Shown in pieces: positions 24,851 to 35,890 of a DNA stretch of 64,000 nt. Made by a program: the position numbers and the translations under genes. Within the stretch, counting starts at the first letter, position 1, and every line of letters starts with the position of its first letter. The DNA comes from Plecoglossus altivelis (lineage: Eukaryota; Chordata; Actinopteri; Osmeriformes; Plecoglossidae), in NCBI GenBank assembly GCA_036571765.1, contig BROE01000009.1, positions 3,886,008 through 3,950,007 of the forward strand, given 5' to 3'. Below the pieces are notes generated by a model. That model was not told the DNA's origin and searched no databases. It saw nothing but the letters and a program-made list of their open reading frames with translations.

Positions 24851-25551
24851 AGGGCCAGCAATGACTGGCTTTGTGGGCCAAACCATCAGCAGCCACGCAA
24901 CCGAAACAAAAGAGGGAGAGGGGAGGGGGGTTAGAGAGGATAGAAAGATGTATGGGGGGGGGGAGGGGAGATAGTTGGGTGAGATGCAACAGGCAGAACA
25001 GCAGAGAGAGAGGGAGAGAGGGGGACTCCAAAAATGGCTTAAGTGCCTTAAGCTGAGTCAATAAGATAACCTGTCAAGTGTTAGTCGCTAAGGATGAAGC
25101 TATGAAAACAGACCTGGATTTACTAATGACGCTGATCGACCTGTAGAACTTTTCTCCTGACCAAACTATTGAATCCAACTTGACTGAAACACAAGGAGGA
25201 AAGGAGAACACATGCTGGGAAACAGCATCCAGTCAGACCACCAGTGTCATTAGTTTGTTTTGTCACTTTCTTGGTTTGACCGGGAGGTCTATGACATCAG
25301 AATCCATGAAGGGGAAGATGTACCACTCATGTGGTCTTGATGGACAATATGTGGCTGTGTTAAAGTAGTGATGTTAACTAGTTTAGGTGTTCCCACTATC
25401 TCCCAGCTATTGTTTGAACAATGGCCATATACACGGATTGAAGTACAGGTAACAGTAACGACCATGAAGTAAAGCCACATCATTCTACCACACACACACA
25501 TCCGTTTTCAAAACATACTTTACAAAAGGAGTGATCAGCACCATAATACGT

Positions 25552-25557
25552 TTTATT
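25552..25557 (-). terminator. poly(A) signal, iqcc
   Basis: TTTATT on the + strand is AATAAA on the minus strand, about 200 bp after the iqcc stop; a second overlaps at 25557-25562. Confidence 0.6.
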
Positions 25558-25759
25558 TTATTTCAAGATATTTTACAAAAATATACACACAGATAAAAAA
25601 ACAAATAACACACACTTTTCTCTGTCACATCTGTCCAGTGCTACAGATGTTCAAACCTTTCCCACCAAGCTACAGCGAGAGGAACTCAAAAGTGGTTCGT
25701 TTCCTCATAGTCACAAGGCCAGCAGTCTAGTAGTGAACAGCAAGATTGCTCCTCCGCTT

Positions 25760-27285
25760 TTAGGATTCATTCAGCCGTTCTTTCAGCAACAGGTACTAGA
25801 GAGAAGAAAAGAAAAAGGAGGAAAAAGTTTGAGGACGGTTTTGCCATTGGCTTTGACACACAAAGTAACATTTGGTGTGACCGGTTTATCCACATAACTG
25901 TGGTCGGGATTGTCTTGTAAAAACAAATCAAGTAATTCCTTGTAATCGGGCCAGTGATGTGACCCGTAGTTAGGTGACGGTGAGGAGGGGATGATGTCAC
26001 CTTCTTCCTGCTGCCGATAGCCTGCTGTAGCCACAGAAGCTCCATGGTCAGAGTGTTCCTGTGGAGACGCAGAGTCTCTGGGGTGTGGGCCACATTCTGA
26101 GGCAGACAGCACCGTGAGGAACCTGAGCCATGGCAGAGAGTGGAAGACAGACGTACAGTATTTATACTCTCTATGTCTCTCTCTCCTTCTCCGTCTCTCT
26201 TTCTCTATCCCTCTCTCTTTCTCTATCCCTCTCTCTCCTTCTCTGTCTCTGTCTCTCCCTGTTCCTGTACCTCTTTCTCTCTGTCTCTTTCACTCTGTCT
26301 CTTTCACTCTGTCTCTCTCTCTGTCTCTCTCTCTGTCTCTCTCTCTGTCTCTCTCTCTCTCTGTCTCTTTCTATGTCTCTCTGTCTCTGTCTCTCTCTCT
26401 ATCTCTCTCTGTCTCTCTGTCTCTCTCTCTCAAAACAGCGAAAGAGAGTCACACACATAGCCTACTTTTCTGAAAGTGTCCGTAGCTTCCGTCCAGCCCC
26501 AGACTGCTCCAGACAGTGGTGGTGTCCTGAGCACTGTCCTGCAGTCCTCCTACTCCGTGCTGGCTGCTCCCTGACTCTCCGTCGCCCTCTAGCGAGCTGG
26601 AGACAGTTCTCCAGACAGGTACCTGCTCCTGGTCGTGGGACGCATCCCGCTCTGGTTCAATTCTCTCGGACAGTTGAGGTCCTAGAACGACATGTTCTGC
26701 ACGCGGCTCCAGACTAGTTTTGTCTGTGTTCGGTCTCGCTCCGACATGCCTGCCTAGTTTCTGCAAAAGACCGTCCTGTCGTAACACATACAAACAGACA
26801 ATTATAGTTGCCGTTGAATTTGAATGGTAAGACATCATTGAAGGCAATGTAATAATACTTGTATATCTGCAAAGCTAATTAGTCGATGAATTACGACGAC
26901 AACTTACCGTGTCTGAGAAATAGGGGTTGGATAAAATACCAGCTCTCCAGTGCAAGTGATCTACTTTTCCGTCAATGTCTCTTACAATATCTTCAAACTC
27001 TATCCGCGCGTTCTTGATCTCCTTTCTCACCAAGTACCCACGACAACATGCCTGTAGAATGGGAACTGCGTTAGCGCTAGCTAGCTTGACCGAGGATGTT
27101 GCAAGCTGGCTCTTTCGGAAACAGTACAAATGTACGCTCTTCATAGAGTAAATGCTCAACGTGGATACCATGAAACATATACAGTTAGCCAACGACACGT
27201 TCGTTCGTTTGTACAACTCTTTCAGACTGTTTCGCTACCTTACCTGAAAGTGAGCTAACTTCCATTCCCATTCGCGTTCCTCCAT
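25760..27285 (-). CDS. iqcc: IQ domain-containing protein C (5 exons)
   Basis: The predicted protein has 217 residues from exons 27244-27285, 26908-27051, 26466-26775, 26001-26122 and 25760-25795, all GT-AG and in phase. The first exon encodes MEEREWEWKLAHFQ; the IQ motif (FQACCRGYLVRKE, consensus IQxxxRGxxxR) spans the exon 1/2 junction and should bind calmodulin. IVRDIDGKVDHLHW follows as in mammalian IQCC. The middle is acidic and low in conservation. The C-terminus has TMELLWLQQAIGSRKK joined across the last intron to YLLLKERLNES, again typical of IQCC. The protein is shorter than the human one. Function is not established. It sits next to dcdc2b as in mammals and is head-to-head with fancm. 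Confidence 0.88.
26165..26432. repeat. CT microsatellite, iqcc intron 3
   Basis: (CTCTGTCTCT)n and (CT)n on the + strand. Open frames across it are repeat translations. Confidence 0.9.
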
Positions 27286-27297
27286 TGCTATGGCAAC
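27284..27297. promoter_or_regulatory. RFX X-box over the iqcc start codon
   Basis: Read on the minus strand, GTTGCCATAGCAAT overlaps the first two bases of the iqcc ATG. It differs from the perfect RFX palindrome at two positions. It lies in the 352-bp space shared with fancm. Confidence 0.55.
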
Positions 27298-27637
27298 GGA
27301 AGAAATCCCGCGGCAGGCGAATTGAACTGTTTACATCTTCCGGTGTTACGCATGAACGTGCCAAACGTGCCAGAATAAAAGTTTGACGTGCCAAATCTTG
27401 TGTCGTAATTTTTATTTATTTATAAGGAGGTCAACGCTTTCTTAAGATACATAAATAACATTTTCAAACAAATGTATTTGGTAAAATGTCCAGATTGTAC
27501 AAACAACATTCAATGTCGTCATTGATGTTTATTTTGAAAAACATACGACCGGAACCAAATATCTGTTTTGTAATGTTAGCGCTCTACAGAGCAGACAACA
27601 CATTGCTATTTTGTAATGACTATAATTATTACTCAAT
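27286..27637. promoter_or_regulatory. bidirectional promoter region iqcc / fancm
   Basis: Only 352 bp separate the two divergent start codons. The interval holds an ETS-like CTTCCGG core near 27338, a GCGG-rich patch and the X-box at one edge. No clear TATA box is seen. Transcription start sites cannot be placed from sequence. Confidence 0.55.
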
Positions 27638-29275
27638 ATGAGCGGTGTAAACCAAAGGACTTTGTTCCAGACTTGGGGTACTTCGGCTCCACAAAAGGCT
27701 AACCAAACGAACAATGTTTCAAAGAAGACAACTGCTGTTGTTCGGCGAAAACCCACCCCAAGCGCTGCCGCAGGAGCATCCAAGAAGATTCAGCCCAGGA
27801 CGATTGACAGAACGCCGGCTACAACTACAAGAAGCTCGCTCTGGAGTGAGATTGGCCCTGACTCGCACGCTAAAGAATCTGCTGCATATGAAGACGACGA
27901 TGATGACTTGATGGTAGTAGCTGTCTACGAAGCTGAGAAATCTCTGTCACTTAATGCCAGCTTACAAAACACTGTACCTAACGAAACTGCAGCTACTGAG
28001 AGCACGACTATCACGCCAGCTTCTGTAAGTAGAGTATGTTACGAAGACTTTCCAGGTATCGACAGCTCATCAATCCAAGTATGGATCTATCCTACCAACT
28101 ACCAAATCAGGGAATACCAGCTCAAGATATCCGAGGCAGCGTTATTCGACAACACCTTAGTTTGCCTGCCCACTGGTCTGGGCAAGACCTTCATTGCCTC
28201 GGTGGTGATGTACAACTTCTACCGCTGGTATCCTGCAGGGAAGATAGTCTTCATGGCACCCACAAAGCCGCTGGTAGCGCAACAGATAGAGGCCTGCTAC
28301 AAAGTCATGGGGATTCCTCAAACGCATATGGCTGAGATGACAGGTGTGTTCCAAACACACAGACCTCTTCTTCTTTCCTTGCTGCCTTGCGGATGTTAAC
28401 CTGTCTCTTTCAACCTGTAGGCAACATTCCTGCCCAGCAGCGCCAGCAGCTGTGGAAGACCAAGCGCGTGTTCTTCCTGACGCCCCAGGTCATGGTGAAC
28501 GACCTGTCCAGAGACACATGTCCCGCTGTGCAGGTGAAGTGTGTGGTGTTCGACGAGGCCCACAAGGCTCTGGGAAACCAGGCCTACTGCCAGGTATGTG
28601 TCCCCCCCCTCCCTGTGTAGACCAGGCCAGCCAGGCCTAAGAGCCTGGGTGTTGACCGCGCGGTCAGACTGATTAGACGGGTTCACTTCCATAGACTCGA
28701 CGAGAACTAGTGTTCTCTGTTTGTTACTGTCACTTTATATCTCCTGCCTTCAGATCAGCGTTCAGACGGTAATAATGACTGACTGATGATGGAGACGGGG
28801 AATGTTTGTGTGTGTGTCTGTGTGTGTCTGTACGCACTGTGTGTGCTCAGGTGATCAGACAGCTAAGCAGCCAGACCCAGCACTTCCGTGTCCTGGCTCT
28901 CAGTGCCACCCCTGGAGGAGACATCAAGGTGACCTGAGCTCTGTTCTGGCAGTTGTGCACCGTCACCAGTGATGCTATGCATCTTGATCAGACACCGTAA
29001 ATATTGGCTGAGAAACCTTCTCACCAATCCTGTCTGTGTCTTCCTCTGTCGCTTTTCCCCCCTGTACTTCCTCTGTCGCTGTTTCCCCCTGTACTTCCTC
29101 TCTCTCTCCGTCTCAGGCGGTGCAGCAAGTCATCTCCAACCTGCTGATCTCTCACATCGAGCTTCGTTCAGAGGAGAGTCCAGACCTCCGTGGCTACTCC
29201 CATGAACGCAGCCTGGAGAAGATGGTGGTTCCTTTGGGAGAGGCCCTCACCGCCTACCAAGCTACCTACCTCCAG
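27638..29275 (+). CDS. fancm: fancm exons 1-4: helicase lobe 1
   Basis: The N-terminus has QRTLFQTWG, a PCNA-interacting-like peptide conserved in vertebrate FANCM. After a variable acidic linker comes WIYPTNYQIREYQ, then Walker A PTGLGKT at about residues 178-184, MAPTKPLV (motif Ia), DEAH at about 280-283 and LALSATPGG (motif III) near 309. Exon 4 carries the helical insert start IELRSEESPDLRGYSHER and ends ATYLQ at its donor, which is copied in a downstream array. Exon 1 starts at the ATG matching the human MSGxQRTLFQTW start. Confidence 0.96.
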
Positions 29276-32200
29276 GTCAGTACCATGCTACCTACCTCCA
29301 GGTCAGTACCAAGCTACCTACCTCCAGGTCAGTACCAAGCTACCTACCTCCAGGTCAGTACCAAGCTACCTACCTCCAGGTCAGTACCAAGGTACCCACC
29401 TCCAGGTCAGTACCAAGCTACCTACCTCCAGGTGAGTACCAAGGTACCCACCTCCAGGTCAGTTCCAGTAGATGCCACCTAGTTGACTGAATGGGGGCCT
29501 TGGAAGGCAGCATTATTTTCTGACTTGGGGTACTGAGGTCTCAGGAGGCCTTCGTTGTGTGTCGTCAGTATTGCCTGTTAGCATGCTCCACACCTGCGTT
29601 CAGACACTTGATTCAAGGTGTGTTGGACAAGAGGCAAGGCAGAGAAAGCTTGCTCTGATCTGGGATGGCTTCAGAGGCCTCCTCCAGCAGATCATCTCCT
29701 CCAGACCCTGACCCTGCTGCATTTGTTTTGGTGCTCTGCTGCCACCTAGTGGCGACCTGTCATCACTTGTGAAAATCCTCGGAAAATGTCAGAAAAAAAC
29801 TTTCTCTGCGCCAAGATTTCAAATTCCAATTATCCCAAGCCTCCCACAGCTTCTGTTGTGTGGTTCTTGTCTTGATGAATCACGCGTGAATTCCAACCAC
29901 GTCGAGCGAAAGACTGCGTGTGGAGAAGCGATGGAGGAGCCCTGTTAGCGCGTGTCGGTTAGAAGAAGTCGGCCTCATTAGTGGGATCTCATCTGGCTCT
30001 CTGAGTACAGCAGCCCCCCTCTACCATCTCACATTAATCCCTGTCTACTGGCTGCTTGGCTGGAATGCCTTAACTGTAGCCGGCTGCTGTAACAGAGGGG
30101 GCAGGGGGTGGGGAGGTGGGCTGTGGGTGGGGAGGTGGGCTGGGGGGGTAGGGAGGTGGGCTGGAGTTAGGCAGGACAGCCAGACACCTCTGGGCTTAGC
30201 TGTGCCTCTCTCCCTTGCTCCCACACCGGAGCTCTTCAGACAGTCAGGTTTTCAGTTTCTTCCAGTAATGCTGAGATGCTACTGTAAAGCACTCTGTACG
30301 TAACCTGTAACATAGTCTGGTGCTGTGGTGTCCTAGGGTTGGGGGTGGGGTGGTTACAGGTTACAAGGTGTTCTATATTCTCTCTTTAGGTGCCAGAGAA
30401 CAAGACAAGGTACAGCCTCTTTTATGGGCCCTGCAGTTTGATCTCAGCAAGGCTGTGAATAGGCTCAGTGTGTTTTACAGGATCATATATCCTACCTGGC
30501 CTACACAGTCCCCACATACAGTCCCAAAGCATCGATGTATAGAAGGTGTTTTGGAGGAAGGTGGGCTTCTCAGCATCCACCCCAGGCCTCCACCTTAGTA
30601 ACGAGGCCAGGATCCGTTTCAGGAACTCACCTGCCTCGTCTCTCGTTTCCAACGGTTTCGCTCAGCGTGAGAATTACACGCAGAGAAGTGTTGGTTACCG
30701 TGGCGGCGGTGTAACCAGGTCAGACCTTGTGCTGTCTGAGCCCGTGTGTGAGGTTAGCGTCTTCTGTGTCTAGGGGATGTGGTAGTTTGGTGCTCTGTTG
30801 AATGGCAGCGGTGATATACTGTCTGTAGAACACAACACGCCCCCAATACGGCCCTGCACTATTTCATGTCACTTTATTATTATTATTATTTTGTTTTTAA
30901 AGAAAAGAGACAAACATTTTGTTTGAACAAAACAATCAAGAAATCCACAGTAGCTCTCGTTGGTGCACTTCAACATTTCACTGTACAGCACGTCTACAAA
31001 ACACAGGAAAAAAAAAAAAAAAGCTAAATTAAATTTTCAGTCAATTACTAAAAAATGGGGTGTTCCCAAATAACCAGTCTGGTTCAGTAGTTGCCAACTG
31101 AAGTTGTTTGGTGTTTGTGGAGCTGGTAGTCTGCTCTGACACCTTTTCATCTGTCAGACTCCAGCTTGGTTGGGGACATGGCTGGACTTTAGTTTCAGCG
31201 ATACCAATTAAAGACCAGGAGTGAATATGTACCTCCGATGCACAAAGCTTCTCCTTGAAGTTGTCTCCGACCCACACAAGAGCCATGGTTGCTCAGACCA
31301 AGATGATTGTGGTCCGGAGGCCAAACGTCAACATTTGCCTCGCTACAGCGGGCGTTGGACTGACAGAACGTCCTCAACACAAAACGTCCTTCCACAGTGA
31401 TGATTTGGCAAAGTAGAGTTAGCGACTGGACACGGTGTTACCATAGCTACAGCCCCGCAGTCCAGAAGCCAGCCTATTGTCTGTCAGTCTTCTGAAACAA
31501 GAATGGTTGATCTGCTCCTAAACTGTCCTATATAGATCCTCGTTACAAATACAAAATACATTGGATGACACGTATCCACCTTTTCGTCATTCATCCGATC
31601 ATTCATCCGATTCGAATCACGTGAAGATAGAAAATACCTCTACTCTTATCTGTTGCACCTTTGGAAAAGATCTTTCAAAAGGATCTCAGTTTCGAACCTT
31701 CAATTCTCTGAACTAAAATATACGCAGTTTTGTTTGTATTTACAAAAACGAATATATATTGAACAAAATAGCAGTGATTGTGTTGTCTGTATATTGCTCT
31801 CTATGCTTGTCTTCCACAACTCTGTGGCAGGTGCTGTGTGCAGGTGCAGTAGTGTGTATGTGGACACACGCACACACACACACACACACCTGCGAGGAGC
31901 AGGAAGAGAGAAAGCAGTTGCTTGCTGTCTGTTGTATGAACATGGCTTTAAGACTGAGGAACGCATGGGTTGGATAGCATGCTATACTTGATTGTCAAAC
32001 AGCAATTAGACAGTGATTGTTTTGGTTTAGAAGTAATGCGAGTCATCATTCGATTTTGTGGCATTCTTACATTCATACCGTTAGCTGTCTTAAGACAGTG
32101 TAGGTGTCTGTGTGTGTAGCTGCGTTTGCGTATCTGTGTGTGTGTGTGCATTAAAATACTCAAGTGATTCCTTAGGAGAAATGGAACCTACAGTTGAAGT

Positions 32201-33711
32201 CAGTGGCTCACTACCCATAAGCACTCATCATCTCACATTCAGACTGTAGAGAGACATGGCTGCACTCCCTCCCTCTCTCCCTCCCTCCCTCCGTATCCGA
32301 ACTTCCAGTTCTACCGTGGCTTCTCCAGCCACACTGTTACTGGCCAAGAAAGTGGATCGAGACCCCACCTCTGTTTTTGTGCTTGCGCGTTGCTTTACAG
32401 CGAAACCATGGTTTTGCAGTCACCTAGCCCCCCCCCCCAGCCCCCCTAGCCACCACCACACACAATCACAGACATAAAAAGATCTGCTAAAGAACAGCAG
32501 AAACAACTGCAGCTAATACATAGCTGACGCAGTGTGTCCGATCATCTGAAGGTCATCGATCTGTACCGCCCCACATCTCTCTCTCTCTCTCTCTGGGGGA
32601 ATGAGCCTCTTCATTGGGTGGGGGCAGGGCAGGGCAGGCATGGATGGCATGGCATTGCGATGTCGTCAGGCATGTCGGAGCAGGGCAGACCGGGCAGGGC
32701 AGGACCGGGCAGGACCGGGCAGGGCATGGTAGGGCATGGCATGGCATGGTCGGTCAGGGCATGGTCGGGCAGGGCAGGGCCTGGTCGGGCAGGGCAGGAC
32801 CGGGCCTGGTCGGGCAGGGCAGGGCATGGTCGGGCAGGGCAGGACCGGGCCTGGTCGGGCAGGGCCGGGCAGGGCAGGGCATGGTCGGGCAGGGCCTGGT
32901 CGGGCAGGGCCTGGTCGGGCAGGGCCAGGGCTGGGTGGGTCAGTTGAAGGAGAGGCGAGGCCAGGAAGGGTGGGAGGTCTTCAGCTTGTCTAATCTTATT
33001 TACAGCAGTAGGTCACGTGCTCAAGGTCGCTCCAGGAACCAGATCTCATTGTGTCGCACGGCGGCGGCCGGGTTTGTGTAGCCTGCCACGATGAACGAGT
33101 CGCTCACGCACGTCTCGGGTAGGCCCAGGATCTCAGCCATGGTCCGGATCTCACTAATGATGGTGACCTCGTTGGTGGCTCCGCCAAACTCTCTTAGGTG
33201 ACAGAGAGAGAGAGGGAGAGAGAGGGAGAGAGAGGGAGAGAGATGAAATCCCCTCTGTACCTTATTATGCTCCCCCCTGCTGTCAGTCTGTGACCACACC
33301 CAATCACAGCTCCAGGTACCTGGTGTAGGCGATGATGGCCGGCCACTCCTCTATCACCACGTCCGTGTCCAGTGCCTGGGGTGGCTGAGCCTGGTGCTCG
33401 GGGGGGAGGTAGTAGGCCACCGTCACGTCCCTGAACAAGGTGGACTGGTCCTCGCTGGTCCGCACCACCGTCACGATGGGGATGGTCATGCCCAGGTAGT
33501 TACCTGAGGAGTGGACAGGATCAGAGAGATGCTGGGGGGGAAGGGGGGGGAGGGGGGCGAGCAGGCTGGTGGACAGGTGGTGTGGGGATCTTGGAGAGAG
33601 GAAAATGACAGAGGGAGTTTGTGTGTGTGTGTGAGAACGTGTGTGTGAATGAGAGAGAGAGCATGTGAGTGTGTGTGAGAGAGATAGCATGTGAGTGTGA
33701 GAGAGGGAGCA

Positions 33712-33753
<42 letters not shown>

Positions 33754-35859
33754 CATGTGAGTGTGTGTGTGTGTGTGAGAGAGAGATACTGACCACTGGT
33801 GTTCTGCTGGCAGATGTATCTCATGATCTTCATAAAGCCGTAGCAGATGCTTTGCTCGTACGTCTCCTCCTGGATGGTGATGCAAGCCCAGTGGGCCTTC
33901 TCATAGTGCCGCTTCTCCCACAGCACGTCCCCGCACTGCAAACGCACGCATGCACACACCATCAGTCCAACAGCGGAATCCTGCGATGCGTTTCCCCTCA
34001 GTTTAACCCTCATGCTGGACAGGTCCTGTCCTGAGTTAAACTTTATTTCTACTAGACTTCTATGGCTTATCTGCCTCGGGGAACTTCCTATCATTAGATC
34101 GATAGGAAACGCCACGTTTCCCAGCATATCATGACACTTGTCCCACTTCTGTGTCTGGTTTCTTTCTGCTCTCTCTGGTCTTCCTGGTCTCCCCCTGGTG
34201 TTTCTCTCTGGTTTATCTCCATGTCCTCCCCCTGTCTCTCCCTGCAGCCTAGTCGGTCTCTCTCTCCGCGGCCTTAGAGAGGAATTTGAGTAGCCTAGTT
34301 TGTAATCTATTTAAAGCCCCTGATATTAAGTGGAGGTTCAAGTTTCTTAACATCTGTGTGATGTTAAGAAAGTTGCCCTTTTCAGGAAATTAAAAGGAAA
34401 GTAGCCCAGATTTGAAGTGTGCATGAGCACGTGCGTGCAGTCTCTGTGGGGTGTATAGAACCGCAGGGCACGGAGAGGTCATGTGACTACCCTGTTTGAA
34501 CCCCCCCCTCCCTCTCCCTCTCCTGCCCAGGCAGATGTAAGAGAACCAGACAGCTGAACGAGCAGTGACCGAACAGCTGGACGCGTGTCCACGGTCTTTC
34601 CAGACTGACCTTGTCGTTGCGTGTGAGGAGGGTGAAGGGAACCCGCTCCCTGCTGTGGTGCCCGTCGTTGTTGGTGGTCAGCTGGTGGATGGGTTCAGCC
34701 ATGTCTGGTGGGGGAGGGAGAGAGGAGGGAAGAGGGGGAGAGGGAGGAAGGAAGAGGAGAGGAGAGGGAGGAGGGGGAGAGGCAGGAGGGTGAGAGGAGG
34801 GAAAGAGGCGAGAGTAGGAAGAGGAAGAAGAGGAGGAGGAGAAAGAGGGGGAAGTCAGTATTTCAAATGTTATACAAGGCAGTAATCTCTTAGGCAGCAG
34901 TCTTCCTGGGGCTGTGTGTGTTTGTTTACAGCTGTGTCTAAACAAAGATTGCCGTCCTGTAGTCTAATTCCTGCTCTGACCCCGAATGTTTTGGAAACCA
35001 AACTCAGCATCTCCTAGCAGCGCTCCAGTCACCAGTCACCAAACCCTCGGCAATTTGTCTTTGCCCGTAGCTATCCTTCGATTTCTTGAGCTTTATTTTA
35101 TTTGGGTGCTAGCACTTTGAAATAATATTTGCTTTTACGACAAGTACTTATTTACTGCTGGCCATGTTGTAGGAATTTCATTTTTCACAGTCAAATGTGA
35201 TTTGTTCAGCCTGATGACACGCTCGCGTATGTCCTTATAAAGGTGCCTAAAACCCACTAACACCTTTCAGATGGGCCAAGGAAATGGGTGATTTTGTGTT
35301 CAGCTGTGCGCATGATGAATAAATCACTTTGACTTGTGAGCTTGGTGGGCCGGGGCGGATCTGTGCGGAGCCGGGCAGAGTGGGGCGGAGCCGGGCAGAG
35401 TGGGGCGGAGCCGGGCAGAGTGGGGCGGAGCCGGGCAGAGTGGGGCGGAGCTGGGCAGAGTGGGGCGGAGTCAGGCAGAGCTGGGCGGAGCCGGGCAGGG
35501 AGAGGCATCGCGTGAGAACAACTGTGCCACTCCATACTGCCAAACTCAAAGGGCAGCGGGCCAGAGAGAGATGATGATCAACACTGACAGACAGCAGGGG
35601 GACTGGCAGGAGGGCAAAAACACACAGATACGGAAACACACACACAGAGGAGGGGGGACAGTGAGCCACAGAATGGAAATGCCATCCTGTACGTCTCTCC
35701 CTTCTCCTTACCCTGAGGGGAAACTCTCTCTCTCTCTTCTCCTTACCCTAAGGGGAAACTCTCTCTCTCTCTCTTCTCATTACCCTAAGGGGAAACTCTC
35801 TCTCTCTCTCTTCTCATTACCCTGAGGGGACACTCTCTCTCTTCTCCTTACCCTAAGGG

Positions 35860-35890
<31 letters not shown>

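Larger units (their letters stand above)
24549..25759. other. interval between dcdc2b start and iqcc stop
   Basis: Contains the dcdc2b 5' region with an X-box-like motif and the iqcc 3' UTR. A CT run (24785-24801) and purine-rich sequence (24905-25022) lie between. I see no coding exon. Confidence 0.6.
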
